The notes beneath the pieces are model-generated. The model was given only the letters and a program-made list of their open reading frames with translations, ran no database searches and was not told where the DNA came from. Positions 51,627 through 60,037 of a DNA stretch of 64,000 bases are shown here, piece by piece. Position 1 is the stretch's first letter; each line of letters begins with the position of its first letter. The stretch comes from Haloarcula japonica DSM 6131. GTDB taxonomy: Archaea > Halobacteriota > Halobacteria > Halobacteriales > Haloarculaceae. The DNA lies in NCBI RefSeq assembly GCF_000336635.1, contig NZ_AOLY01000039.1, forward strand, positions 192,813 through 256,812, read 5' to 3'. Position numbers and translations under genes: made by a program.

Positions 51627-52244
51627 CTACTGAAGCCCACACACGCGAGACTGCGTATGCTCGGGGAACACATCGGCCACAGCCTCCTCGCCGTAGCGGT
51701 CCCGCAGTATCGCACGCAGTTCGACCTCGTAGTCGGCCTTCGGAATCTCGGCACTGGGGCCACTCTCGACGACGAGCCGGTCAGCGGCCATCGCGTCGAC
51801 AGCGCCGCGGCCGATGCCGGCCAGCGGCGCGAGGTAGTCCACGTCGAAACGGTCCTCGACGCTCTGGGCGAGCGGGCGCTCGATGGTCGGCACCCGGTCA
51901 TCGCGGCGGGTGCCGTCGGCGACGGCCGCAAGCGAGCCTATGCCGTCGGTCTCGGTGACCCAGTCACCGCGGGCGACGGTTTCGACGGCGTGTTCGTGGA
52001 CCCGCTGGATGCCGTTGCGGGGGTAGCCGTCGTCGTGCATCTCCTCGACAGCCTCGTGGGCCACGTCCGGGTCAAGGTCGACCGTCACGTGATCGAAGCC
52101 GACGGCCGACGCGCTCTCCCGAGCGGGCTCGGTGTCACGGACGCCGAATGAGCCGCTGACGAGCGTCACGTCGTAAAAGGGGTCGAGCAAGAGCGCCGCC
52201 AGCGTCGAGTCTTTTCCGCCGCTGTACAACAAGGCACAGTCCAT
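51627..52244 (-). CDS. PP-loop ATP pyrophosphatase, unknown substrate
   Basis: The 205-residue protein begins MDCALLYSGGKDSTLAALLL with the SGGKDS PP-loop of ATP-pyrophosphatases, used to adenylate a substrate (as in TilS, ThiI, GuaA, Ncs6). Residues DYLAPLAGIGRGAVDAM and the final SRVCGLQ follow; no zinc-finger or tRNA-binding domain is visible. Its ATG abuts the stop of the PDCD5-type gene. Neighbours are tRNA and ribosome genes, which hints at an RNA-modification role. That is inference. Confidence 0.82.
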   Translation of the reverse strand: MDCALLYSGGKDSTLAALLLDPFYDVTLVSGSFGVRDTEPARESASAVGFDHVTVDLDPDVAHEAVEEMHDDGYPRNGIQRVHEHAVETVARGDWVTETDGIGSLAAVADGTRRDDRVPTIERPLAQSVEDRFDVDYLAPLAGIGRGAVDAMAADRLVVESGPSAEIPKADYEVELRAILRDRYGEEAVADVFPEHTQSRVCGLQ

Positions 52245-52589
52245 CTACCGGCGCTTGATGTCGAAGCTCTTGGAGTCGGGGGTCAGCTCCGAGAGGAGTT
52301 CCTTCATCTGATCCTCGTCGATCTGGCCCTGCACGCGGCCGCTCTGGGCCAGTGCGACGACCTGCTGTTCGATCTGTTCGCCGACCTGCGGTTTCGACAT
52401 CTTGACCGTGTTGAGCCGCTTTCGCGCCCCGTCGGTCAGGTTCTGCTTGAGAACCGCCTGCTTCTGGGCGTCGGCCTGCTGTTTGGCCGCCTCCTGTGCC
52501 TCGCCGTCATCGCCCTGCTGTTCCTTGAGCTGTTCCATCTTCTTCTTCCGGAGTTCTTCGAGTTCCTCCTCGCTGGGGTCGCCACTCAT
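52245..52589 (-). CDS. PDCD5-related DNA-binding protein
   Basis: The 114-residue protein is rich in Glu, Lys and Gln, with a long N-terminal helix ([19 protein letters not shown]), and a conserved C-terminal part ([20 protein letters not shown], then [23 protein letters not shown]). This matches the archaeal PDCD5/TFAR19 family, annotated as DNA-binding proteins. Length is normal. It sits between rps19e and the PP-loop gene, a linkage known in archaea. Confidence 0.93.
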   Translation of the reverse strand: MSGDPSEEELEELRKKKMEQLKEQQGDDGEAQEAAKQQADAQKQAVLKQNLTDGARKRLNTVKMSKPQVGEQIEQQVVALAQSGRVQGQIDEDQMKELLSELTPDSKSFDIKRR

Positions 52590-52676
52590 AGTTGTCTCAA
52601 AGTACTGGAGTCGGTCGGAAAACGATTTCGGAGCGGGGGCTGTGAGCCAGCTGAAAAACAGCGAGAAAGCCGTCAG

Positions 52677-53138
52677 TTACGCGTAGCGTTCGAGCTCCGG
52701 ACGGTCGAGTTCCGTCAGGAGGTCGCCCGCAGTGTCGTCGAGAAGGCTGCGGCCCTCGCCGGTGACGCGGCGGCCATCGTTCTCGCTGGTCTCGATGTAG
52801 CCGGCGTCCTCGAGCTGCTGGAGCGCGGTCCGGATGATGTTGCCCGAGCCCTTGGTCTTGTGGTGGGGGCGGACGCGGTAGCGGGTCGTGCCCTGCTTCG
52901 AGGTCCCGTACTCGGAGCGGAGGGCGTTGACGCCGACGGGACCGTCGACGGCGACCTTCCGGAGGAGGCTGGCAGCGCGTCGCGTCCAGAAGTCCTCCTG
53001 CTCAGGTGGGAGTTCGCGGTCGACACCGGTCTTGGTGAACTCGATCCAGTCCGGCGCTTCGATGTCGTCTTCGTCTGCGAGCGTCTCCGTGAGTGCCTCA
53101 ATGAGTTCCTCGGGGGGAACGTCGTAGAGTGTAGCCAT
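52677..53138 (-). CDS. rps19e: 30S ribosomal protein S19e
   Basis: S19e is part of the small ribosomal subunit and found only in archaea and eukaryotes. The 153-residue protein begins MATLYDVPPEELIEALTETL and has WTRRAASLLRKVAVDGPVGV, RYRVRPHHKTKGSGNIIRTA and a winged-helix fold with the ALQQLEDAGYI helix. A TATA-like CGTTTAAATG (minus strand, 53161-53170) lies at leaderless distance. It probably starts the operon with PDCD5, PP-loop and hisS. Confidence 0.95.
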   Translation of the reverse strand: MATLYDVPPEELIEALTETLADEDDIEAPDWIEFTKTGVDRELPPEQEDFWTRRAASLLRKVAVDGPVGVNALRSEYGTSKQGTTRYRVRPHHKTKGSGNIIRTALQQLEDAGYIETSENDGRRVTGEGRSLLDDTAGDLLTELDRPELERYA

Positions 53139-53253
53139 TGCAGATTTCTTTCCGTCGCCGTCATTTAAACGCGTCGTTCGCAGTCGGCGGGCGTGAACCG
53201 TTCACTCGCCCATAGGGCAGCGATGTCTTCACTCCCATTGTGAATCCTAGACG

Positions 53254-54288
53254 TCACCCTTCAGGCGAGGCGGCCCGGTCCACACCGAGGGCTGCGGCGA
53301 CGCCACCGCCGATAACTGTCGGCAGCAGGTAGCTCCCGACGCGGTGGATCAGCACTGCCGACGTGGCGACGGCGGCCGAGATCGGTGCCGTCGAGACAAG
53401 CAGCGTCACGAGTACCGTCTCGATAGCGCCCGATCCGCCGGGAAGCGGCACGATGCTGGCGATACTCGCGACGGGGACGACGAGCAGGACGACTTCGGCC
53501 GACACCGGCGTTCCAACGGCGTACAGCGACGTCCACAGCGACGCCGACAGGCAGGCCCAGCCAAAGGCCGAGAGCCCGAAGGTCTGGAGGACTGTCCGAC
53601 GGTCGGTCGCGATGCGTTCGATGGCCGAGAAGAACCCCGCGATTCGTGACTCCAGGTTGGCCGCGGACGGTGGCGACCACCGGGGCACGACTTTCGACAC
53701 CGCGGCGAGGGTCGGTGCCACGCCGCGGATGACGGCTGCCTGGACTCGGTACCGGTGTCGCCAGCCGAGGACGGCGGCGATGGGGATACCGACCGCGAGC
53801 ACCGCCACGGCGACGGCGGCAAACGCCAGGTTTCGGGTCAACTGGACGGCACCGGCGGCGACGAACGTGAAGCCGACGATGGCGTACCCGACCGACGGAA
53901 GGAAGTGGACTGTGTCGACGGTGGCGATAGCCGCCAGCCCGGTCTCGTACTCGGTGTCGGCGGCCGTCGATATCAACAGCGCGCTCAGCGGCTCGCCGCC
54001 GGCCTGGCCGAAGGGCGTAACGTTGTTCGAGAACACGGCGGCGACGAACACGAGCACGGCTGTGTGTGGGGCTACTGGTGCACCGAGAGCCTGCAGGACC
54101 GTCCACAGCGCCAGCCCCCAGGAAACGAGCCATAGTATGGCGATGCCTGCGACGGCGAGAAGCGCCCACAAGTCCGCCGTCGCGAGCGCGTCCAGCGTCT
54201 CGTCGATGCCGACGAGCCACACCAGCCCCGCGAGGACGACGAGCGTCGCCGCGAACCCGACGACCGTCGCCATCCGGTTCCCATCCAT
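53254..54288 (-). CDS. UPF0104/lysylphosphatidylglycerol synthase TM-region family membrane protein
   Basis: The 344-residue protein has about eight hydrophobic segments, with VTPFGQAGGEPLSALLIS (the FxPxxxGG-like motif of the family) in the N-terminal half and VPLPGGSGAIETVLVTLL near the end. These are landmarks of the membrane part of LPG synthases/UPF0104, which act in lipid flipping or glycan export. No soluble catalytic domain is attached. ATG 54288 is chosen; thiL starts divergently at 54385. Role unknown. Confidence 0.85.
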   Translation of the reverse strand: MDGNRMATVVGFAATLVVLAGLVWLVGIDETLDALATADLWALLAVAGIAILWLVSWGLALWTVLQALGAPVAPHTAVLVFVAAVFSNNVTPFGQAGGEPLSALLISTAADTEYETGLAAIATVDTVHFLPSVGYAIVGFTFVAAGAVQLTRNLAFAAVAVAVLAVGIPIAAVLGWRHRYRVQAAVIRGVAPTLAAVSKVVPRWSPPSAANLESRIAGFFSAIERIATDRRTVLQTFGLSAFGWACLSASLWTSLYAVGTPVSAEVVLLVVPVASIASIVPLPGGSGAIETVLVTLLVSTAPISAAVATSAVLIHRVGSYLLPTVIGGGVAAALGVDRAASPEG

Positions 54289-54384
54289 GTGGATGGGATT
54301 GGCAGTCTCCGGTTTCAACCCACCGACCCTGTCCCGCCGACCGATACCCCCGAGGGTTTTGCCCCGGGACACCGACGACGGGGT

Positions 54385-55251
54385 ATGGACGAGCGGGCTG
54401 CACTCGCCGACCTCGCCGACCGGCTTCCCGACGCGGGCGACGACTGCGCTGTCGTGGACGGGCAAGTCATCACGACAGACATGCTCCACGAGCGGACGGA
54501 CTTCCCGACGGGGACGACCCGCTACACGGCCGGCTGGCGTGCTGTCGCGGCCTCGCTGTCGGACGTTGCGGCGATGGGGGGCGAGGCAACGGCGGCGGTA
54601 GCTGCCTACGGCGCGCCGTCGTTCGATGCGGAGGAACTCGCAGCGTTTGTCGACGGTGCACAGGACGTGTGTCACGCGGTCGGTGCGGAGTACGTCGGTG
54701 GCGATCTGGATAGCCACGACGAGTTCACCGTCGCGACGACAGCAATCGGCTCCACACCTGACCCGGTCCGGCGGTCGGGCGCTTCGCCCGGTGACGCGGT
54801 CTGTGTCACCGGAACGCTCGGCCGGTCAGCTGCCGCCCTCGAACTGTTCGACCGGGGCGATACCAACCAGGCGAACGAGCTATTCCAGTTCGAGCCTCGT
54901 GTTCGTGCGGGCGTCGCGCTGCGACCGCATGCGACAGCGATGATGGATTCGAGCGACGGGTTGGCCCGCTCGCTGCACCAGTTGGCCGAGGCCAGCGGCT
55001 GTGGCTTCGCTATCGAGGAGCCACTGCCGATAGACGCGCAAGTCGACACGCTCGCGGAGACGCCACAGGAACGCAGAGAACTGGGTGTGTTCTTCGGCGA
55101 GGACTTCGAGCTGGTGTGTACGCTGCCCGAATCCGACGTGCCCGAAGCCAGAGCGGCAGTACCGTGCTCGCTCTATCGGATCGGCACAGCCACCGGGAAC
55201 GGCGTGACGCTCGACGGCGAGGCGCTTCCAGACCGGGGCTACTCTCACTGA
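54385..55251 (+). CDS. thiL: Thiamine-monophosphate kinase
   Basis: ThiL makes thiamine diphosphate from thiamine monophosphate. The 288-residue protein has DDCAVVDGQVITTDMLHERT with the metal-binding aspartates at about residues 25-45, AASLSDVAAMGGEATAA, and ALRPHATAMMDSSDGLARSL in the second half, as in the AIR-synthase-like fold. ATG 54385 is chosen; the longer frame upstream overlaps the divergent membrane gene and lacks motifs. It is slightly short for the family but complete. Confidence 0.92.
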   Translation: MDERAALADLADRLPDAGDDCAVVDGQVITTDMLHERTDFPTGTTRYTAGWRAVAASLSDVAAMGGEATAAVAAYGAPSFDAEELAAFVDGAQDVCHAVGAEYVGGDLDSHDEFTVATTAIGSTPDPVRRSGASPGDAVCVTGTLGRSAAALELFDRGDTNQANELFQFEPRVRAGVALRPHATAMMDSSDGLARSLHQLAEASGCGFAIEEPLPIDAQVDTLAETPQERRELGVFFGEDFELVCTLPESDVPEARAAVPCSLYRIGTATGNGVTLDGEALPDRGYSH

Positions 55252-55281
55252 GAGCGTTCCGTCCGCGACGCGAGCTACCGG

Positions 55282-56526
55282 TCAAATCGCGCTGATCTCG
55301 AACGGAACCGGCGTGAAACAGGCCAGCCCAAGCAGGAACGTAAACAGGCCAAGCAACGCCCGCCGTCGGTCCAGCGTCGTGTCCACGGTTGGGCGGGCTG
55401 GACCGGCGTAGGCGAGCCCGGTGGCGAACAGGCCCCAGAACACCCACAGGCCCCAGACGCCGAAGCCGACCGGCGGCGGGTCGCGGGTGAAATACAGGTA
55501 CCCGGCGAGTGCGAACAGTGCGCCGGGCACCGCAGCGGCGACGGTCTCCTGACGCTGTCCGACGATAGACCGAACGATGTGGCCGCCGTCGAGTTGGCCA
55601 ACCGGGAGCAGGTTCAAGAACGTGAAGAACATCCCGGCCCAGCCAGCGAACACGATGGGGTGAACCGACTCGCCGGGGCCGATCTCGGTCCCGAGCCCCA
55701 GTGCGTTAACCAGAGCCTCAAGCGCCTGAAACAGGAGCGGATAGTTGAACGTGATGATGACGCCGGTGTCGCTGTTTGCCACACGTTCTGGAACCGTAAT
55801 CGGGTCTATCGAGAGGCCGATGACGGTGACGATTGTCGTCGCGACGAGGCCGGCCAGCGGACCGGCGACGCCGATGTCGAACAGCGCTGTCCGGTCGGGG
55901 ATACGGCCCCGGATGTTGATGACCGCCCCCATCGTACCGAGATACGACGGGAACGGGATAAAATACGGAAGCGTCACGTCGACGCCGTGGTAGCGGGCCG
56001 CGGCGTAGTGACCCAGTTCGTGGATGCCGAGCACGCCCAGCATCGCGACCACGAACGGCCAGGCCTCGAAAATCCGAAGGGGGTCCTCGGCAACCGGAAT
56101 ATAGTACCAGGCGGTCGCGCCGACGTACAGCGTCGACGCGATAGTCGCAAGCAGGAGCCCGATATTGAGCCACGGGACGCCGGAGTCCGTATCCATGGGT
56201 TCCGCAATCAACGCGTACTGGTTCTGGCGTGCGTTCAACGGACCATTGGGAGTAATTGGATCATCGGCGTCCGGATCGCCGACGACAGGAGTGCCGCCAT
56301 TGCTCGTAGTGGTTGCTGCATCGCCGGATTCGGGATCGAGTTCTTCGAGCCGAACGTCGTAGCCCTGCTGTCGGAACACCGGCCTGAGTTGCTCAGCAAC
56401 GGCGGCCGGTGGCACTAGCGGGTCGCCAATATATTTGACAGTTCCGTCCATCCGCCGCACTGACGAGACGGAGAACACGCCGGCCAGTCGGTCAGTCGAC
56501 GGCGGGTCGGCGGCGGAGCCACTCAT
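55282..56526 (-). CDS. Site-2 protease-type membrane metallopeptidase (M50)
   Basis: S2P enzymes cut membrane-bound regulators inside the lipid bilayer. The 414-residue protein has an N-terminal soluble domain of about 120 residues, then helices with HELGHYAAARYHGVDV at about 167-182 (zinc HExxH) and NLLPVGQLDGGHIVRS, the second motif with the aspartate ligand. No PDZ domain is visible, in contrast to the S2P at 60038-61804. It converges with thiL, with 30 bases between the stops. Substrate unknown. Confidence 0.9.
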   Translation of the reverse strand: MSGSAADPPSTDRLAGVFSVSSVRRMDGTVKYIGDPLVPPAAVAEQLRPVFRQQGYDVRLEELDPESGDAATTTSNGGTPVVGDPDADDPITPNGPLNARQNQYALIAEPMDTDSGVPWLNIGLLLATIASTLYVGATAWYYIPVAEDPLRIFEAWPFVVAMLGVLGIHELGHYAAARYHGVDVTLPYFIPFPSYLGTMGAVINIRGRIPDRTALFDIGVAGPLAGLVATTIVTVIGLSIDPITVPERVANSDTGVIITFNYPLLFQALEALVNALGLGTEIGPGESVHPIVFAGWAGMFFTFLNLLPVGQLDGGHIVRSIVGQRQETVAAAVPGALFALAGYLYFTRDPPPVGFGVWGLWVFWGLFATGLAYAGPARPTVDTTLDRRRALLGLFTFLLGLACFTPVPFEISAI

Positions 56527-56621
56527 CGACTATCTGTAAACGATGCGGGCACAAATACTCCGCGAACGATCACATGGGTAGCAGATACTCCGTCCGAAAA
56601 CTGTTCACGGGGACCGGTCGC

Positions 56622-56870
56622 CTACGCCGGCTCAATACGCCAGGTGGTCGCGCTCGTGTACGACCACTTTTCGACATTGATCTCGGACGCGCTGTCCTTG
56701 AGCTTGACCATCAGGGCACCGATCTCTTTCGGGGAGAGACCGACTTCGTCAGCGATGAACTTGCTCTTGAAATACATCTCGCCGTCACTTGCCTTCTCTG
56801 CGAGGAACGACTTCAGTCGCTCTTCTTTGGAGGGCTCTTCCTCGCCGGAGGGCGTTGCGGTAGCGCTCAT
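56622..56870 (-). CDS. Small winged-helix-like protein, conserved in haloarchaea
   Basis: The 82-residue protein starts MSATATPSGEEEPSKEERLK and contains a helix-turn-helix-like segment (KFIADEVGLSPKEIGALMVK) and ends with TSATTWRIEPA. It may be a DNA- or RNA-binding regulator; I place it near the DUF7123 family from memory. TTTATATA on the minus strand (56906-56914) is 27-35 bases before an in-frame GTG at 56879, which would make a leaderless start there; the ATG at 56870 implies a leader of about ten bases. Both are possible. Confidence 0.75.
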   Translation of the reverse strand: MSATATPSGEEEPSKEERLKSFLAEKASDGEMYFKSKFIADEVGLSPKEIGALMVKLKDSASEINVEKWSYTSATTWRIEPA

Positions 56871-57288
56871 CTTTGTCACCTCACTTCTTCGTAACCCCGC
56901 CGGGAGTATATAAAGGAAGGAACCTTCAGGTCACTTCGGTCACTTTCAGGACAAATCGAGCTAAAACGCATTTTTTACGACCGTTTCAGATTCTTTTAGA
57001 CGTTTTACAAAGCCTTCTAAGGCCATAAATGAGTACTGGTCTCGTGGTGGTTTGAACGGTCTGTGAAAGAGAGATATCACCCTCTGTAGCCCCAACAAAC
57101 AGCATAATTCACTGGTAGAACAGCAGATCCGTCAGACGTGCGTCAGCACGTCCGGCACACGTCATACGGAGATTCCAGCCGTGTGCAGCCGACAGCGGTC
57201 GCTGTGGGGACCAGAAGGAACCGAGTATATAGACGGCAGCCAGTGGGCTTGACAACCCTTAAGAGTGCATCGCGGTTACGGCGGGCTA
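56871..57288. other. Intergenic region, AT-rich in part
   Basis: No gene or RNA is recognised in about 418 bases. It carries the promoter of the small winged-helix gene at its left end and that of pyrH at its right end; 56930-57060 is rich in T and A. A CTTAAG-like weak TATA lies about 26-30 bases before the pyrH ATG. Confidence 0.4.
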
Positions 57289-57975
57289 ATGAAAGTCGTC
57301 GTCTCCATTGGCGGAAGCGTACTGGCCCCGGATCTCGACGCGGACCGGGTCGCCGACTACGCCGACGCCATCCAGTCGCTCGATGCACAGGGGCACACGC
57401 TCGGGACCGTCGTCGGTGGCGGCCCGACCGCACGCGATTACATCGGCTCTGCCCGCGACCTCGGCGCGAACGAGATCGAACTCGACCAGCTCGGCATCGC
57501 CGTCACGCGGCTGAACGGCCGGCTACTCATCGCGGCTCTGGATGACCGCGCCGCGCCGACGCCCGCGGAGAGCTACGACGAGGGCCGGGAGGCCATCCGT
57601 CGCGGAGACATCCCCGTTCTCGGGGGCATCGTCGCCGCACAGACCACCGATGCCGTGGCGGCTGCGTTCGCGGAGTACGTCGGCGCTGATCTGCTCGTCT
57701 ACGCGACATCGGTTCCGGGCGTCTACGACGCCGACCCGAACGAGGACGACGACGCGACGCGGTTCGACGAACTCGGCGCGGACGAACTCGTCGACGTGAT
57801 TGCCGACATCGAGATGGACGCCGGCAGCAGCGCGCCGGTCGACCTGCTGGCCGCGAAAATCATCCAGCGGTCCGGTATCCGGACGATAGTGCTCGACGGC
57901 ACTGACCCCGAACGCGTCGTGCGCGCGGTCGAAGACGGCGAGTACGAAGGGTCCGAGATACTCCCGGAGGCATAG
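57289..57975 (+). CDS. pyrH: UMP kinase
   Basis: UMP kinase makes UDP from UMP and ATP. The 228-residue protein begins MKVVVSIGGSVLAPDLDADR with the amino-acid-kinase GGS motif, then VVGGGPTARDYI, and YATSVPGVYDADPNED near the C-terminal part, as in archaeal PyrH. ATG 57289 gives the family N-terminus. The stop is followed immediately by the lysS ATG, so the genes form an operon. Confidence 0.95.
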   Translation: MKVVVSIGGSVLAPDLDADRVADYADAIQSLDAQGHTLGTVVGGGPTARDYIGSARDLGANEIELDQLGIAVTRLNGRLLIAALDDRAAPTPAESYDEGREAIRRGDIPVLGGIVAAQTTDAVAAAFAEYVGADLLVYATSVPGVYDADPNEDDDATRFDELGADELVDVIADIEMDAGSSAPVDLLAAKIIQRSGIRTIVLDGTDPERVVRAVEDGEYEGSEILPEA

Positions 57976-59613
57976 ATGGCGGAAGACCCCTACGAGGTCG
58001 GCCGCGGCGGTTCCCGGGCGTTCTGGGCCGACTCCGTCGCCGACGCCATCGAGGCACGGGACCCCGACGAACCAATCGTCATCAAGGGCGGCGTCTCCCC
58101 GTCGGGCGTCCCCCACATTGGTCACTTCAACGAGATTATGCGGGGCTACTACGTCGCTGAGGCCCTGCGTGACCGCGGTCACGAGGTCCGGCAGGTGTTT
58201 ACCGCTGACGACAAGGACCGTCTGCGGGCGGTTCCCCGCCAGCTCGCCGACCTCGACTGGAACGTCGTCGGTCTCGGCGAGGTCGACGCCGGCGCGCTCG
58301 GGCGGAACCTCGGGAAACCATACACCGACATCCCGGACCCCTTCGGCTGCTGTGACTCCTATGGCGCACACTTCACGACGCTCCTGCGGAAAAGCGCCGA
58401 ACTGGTCGGCGTCGACGTGGAGTTCGTCTCGAACACCGAGCTGTACGCCGACGGCGAGTTCGAACCCGTGACCCGCCGCGTGCTCGAACGCGCCGACCGG
58501 GCCCGCGACGTGCTCGCGGAATACCAGAACAAAGTCGACGACGACTACGTGCCCTTCCTCCCCCAGTGTGCCGACTGCGGGAAGATCACCGAGGGCGTCA
58601 CGGCGGTCGATCTCGACGCCGGCGAAGTCGAGTACGTCTGTGAAGACGTCGAGGCCGGCGACCAGACCATCGAGGGCTGTGGGCACGAGGGCACAGCAAC
58701 GCTCCGGGACGGAAAGCTCCCGTGGCGCTTCGAGTGGCCCGCCCAGTGGGAGATCCTGGGCGTCGACTTCGAGCCGTTCGGCAAGGACCACGCGGAGGGG
58801 TCCTGGCCCTCCGGCGAAGACGTCGCCGAGAACGTGCTTGACATCCAGCCGCCGGTCCCGATGGTGTACGAATGGTTCACGCTCGACGGGGAGCCGCTCT
58901 CCTCCTCCTCGGGCAACGTCATCACCGTCGACGAAGTGCTCGACATCCTCGAACCGGAAGTGTTCAAGTACTTCTTCGTGAAGGACCCGCGGAAGCAGCG
59001 GGATTTCTCCGTCGAGAACGTCGACCAGCTCGTCGACGAGTTCGACCGCTTCGAGCGGCGGTACTTCGGTGACGCGGATGGGAGCGAGGATGAGGTGGAA
59101 CTCGCCGAGCGAGCCTATCCGATGGTCGTCGACGAGCCAAGCGAGGAGCAGGTCCGTATCCCCTACACCTTCGCGGCCGTACTCGGGATGACCGACGACC
59201 CGGAACAGCGGGAGCAGATCGCCCGGAAGGAGGGCCACATCCCGGACGACGCGCCGGATTGGGCCGTCGAGCAAGCGCTCGCCCGCGTCGAACGCGCCCA
59301 GGAGTGGGCCAGCCTGACGAACAACGAGTTCAACTATGAGCTCAAGCGAGCTGAGATGCCCGACGTGTCCTTCGACGACGCGACGGCAGCCGCGCTGGAC
59401 GAACTGGCCGACTTCATCGCCGAGGGCCACGACGGCGAGGCGATCCAGTCTGAAATCTACGAGACGGCGAAGCGAAACGACATCGACATCAGTGAGTTCT
59501 TTTCCGCCGGCTACCGGCTGCTGTTCGACGATACCGAAGGTCCACAGCTCGGGACGTTCATCGCGAAACTGGACCGGGAGTTCGTCGTGGAACGCTTCCG
59601 CCGGAACGAATAG
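57976..59613 (+). CDS. lysS: Lysyl-tRNA synthetase, class I
   Basis: This archaeal-type LysRS is unrelated to the class II enzyme of most bacteria. The 545-residue protein has PSGVPHIGHFNE (HIGH motif) at about residues 41-52 and SSSSGNVIT (KMSKS equivalent) at about 310, with a zinc-like cysteine set between (CADCGKIT, CGHEG). The C-terminal helical domain binds the anticodon. It starts directly after pyrH. Full length. Confidence 0.95.
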   Translation: MAEDPYEVGRGGSRAFWADSVADAIEARDPDEPIVIKGGVSPSGVPHIGHFNEIMRGYYVAEALRDRGHEVRQVFTADDKDRLRAVPRQLADLDWNVVGLGEVDAGALGRNLGKPYTDIPDPFGCCDSYGAHFTTLLRKSAELVGVDVEFVSNTELYADGEFEPVTRRVLERADRARDVLAEYQNKVDDDYVPFLPQCADCGKITEGVTAVDLDAGEVEYVCEDVEAGDQTIEGCGHEGTATLRDGKLPWRFEWPAQWEILGVDFEPFGKDHAEGSWPSGEDVAENVLDIQPPVPMVYEWFTLDGEPLSSSSGNVITVDEVLDILEPEVFKYFFVKDPRKQRDFSVENVDQLVDEFDRFERRYFGDADGSEDEVELAERAYPMVVDEPSEEQVRIPYTFAAVLGMTDDPEQREQIARKEGHIPDDAPDWAVEQALARVERAQEWASLTNNEFNYELKRAEMPDVSFDDATAAALDELADFIAEGHDGEAIQSEIYETAKRNDIDISEFFSAGYRLLFDDTEGPQLGTFIAKLDREFVVERFRRNE

Positions 59614-59664
59614 GTCGGAGTAGGCGAGTCCTACCAGTCCGTATCGCCCTGTTGAAGGTCATTT

Positions 59665-59841
59665 TCAGGGCGACTGTTCCTGCGTGTCGACCCGCTCGAA
59701 CATCGGGCCGAGTCGCTCCTCGTAGCATGGCCGACAAACGTACACATCGAGCACGCCGGCCTCGCTGTGGATATGAATCACGGTATGGACTGTCGCATCG
59801 AACGGGACCGTCTCACCGCAGATACCACAGGTTTCTGGCAT
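59665..59841 (-). CDS. 58-residue zinc-knuckle-like protein
   Basis: The frame runs on the minus strand from ATG 59841 to TGA 59665-59667. It reads MPETCGICGETVPFDATVHT, then a histidine-rich TVIHIHSEAG segment, then VYVCRPCYEERLGPMFERVD and ends QEQSP. Two CxxC pairs (TCGIC and VCRPC) about 30 residues apart suggest one structural zinc. Codon use is haloarchaeal and there is no competing gene in the gap. Such small zinc proteins are common in haloarchaea and mostly uncharacterised. It may bind nucleic acid or protein. Confidence 0.75.
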   Translation of the reverse strand: MPETCGICGETVPFDATVHTVIHIHSEAGVLDVYVCRPCYEERLGPMFERVDTQEQSP

Positions 59842-60037
59842 TGGTCACACCGAACTGTCATACGTCCTCATGGAACATAGAAGGAGAGGATAGTACAACC
59901 CCGTGTCGTCGCAAACTGGACCATGATCCCGCCCAGCGGCAGGGCAGAACAGGCGACAGACGGCGGTATCGAAACGAAATCACAGCGCCGTGGCACAAAC
60001 CAAACCCTCTTGCTTGGCTACGCCTAGTTCCGGGTAA

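Noticed and set aside
57019-57130. Gap before pyrH examined for a tRNA or SRP-type RNA
   Set aside because: No cloverleaf, no conserved T-loop sequence and no long paired ends could be drawn.
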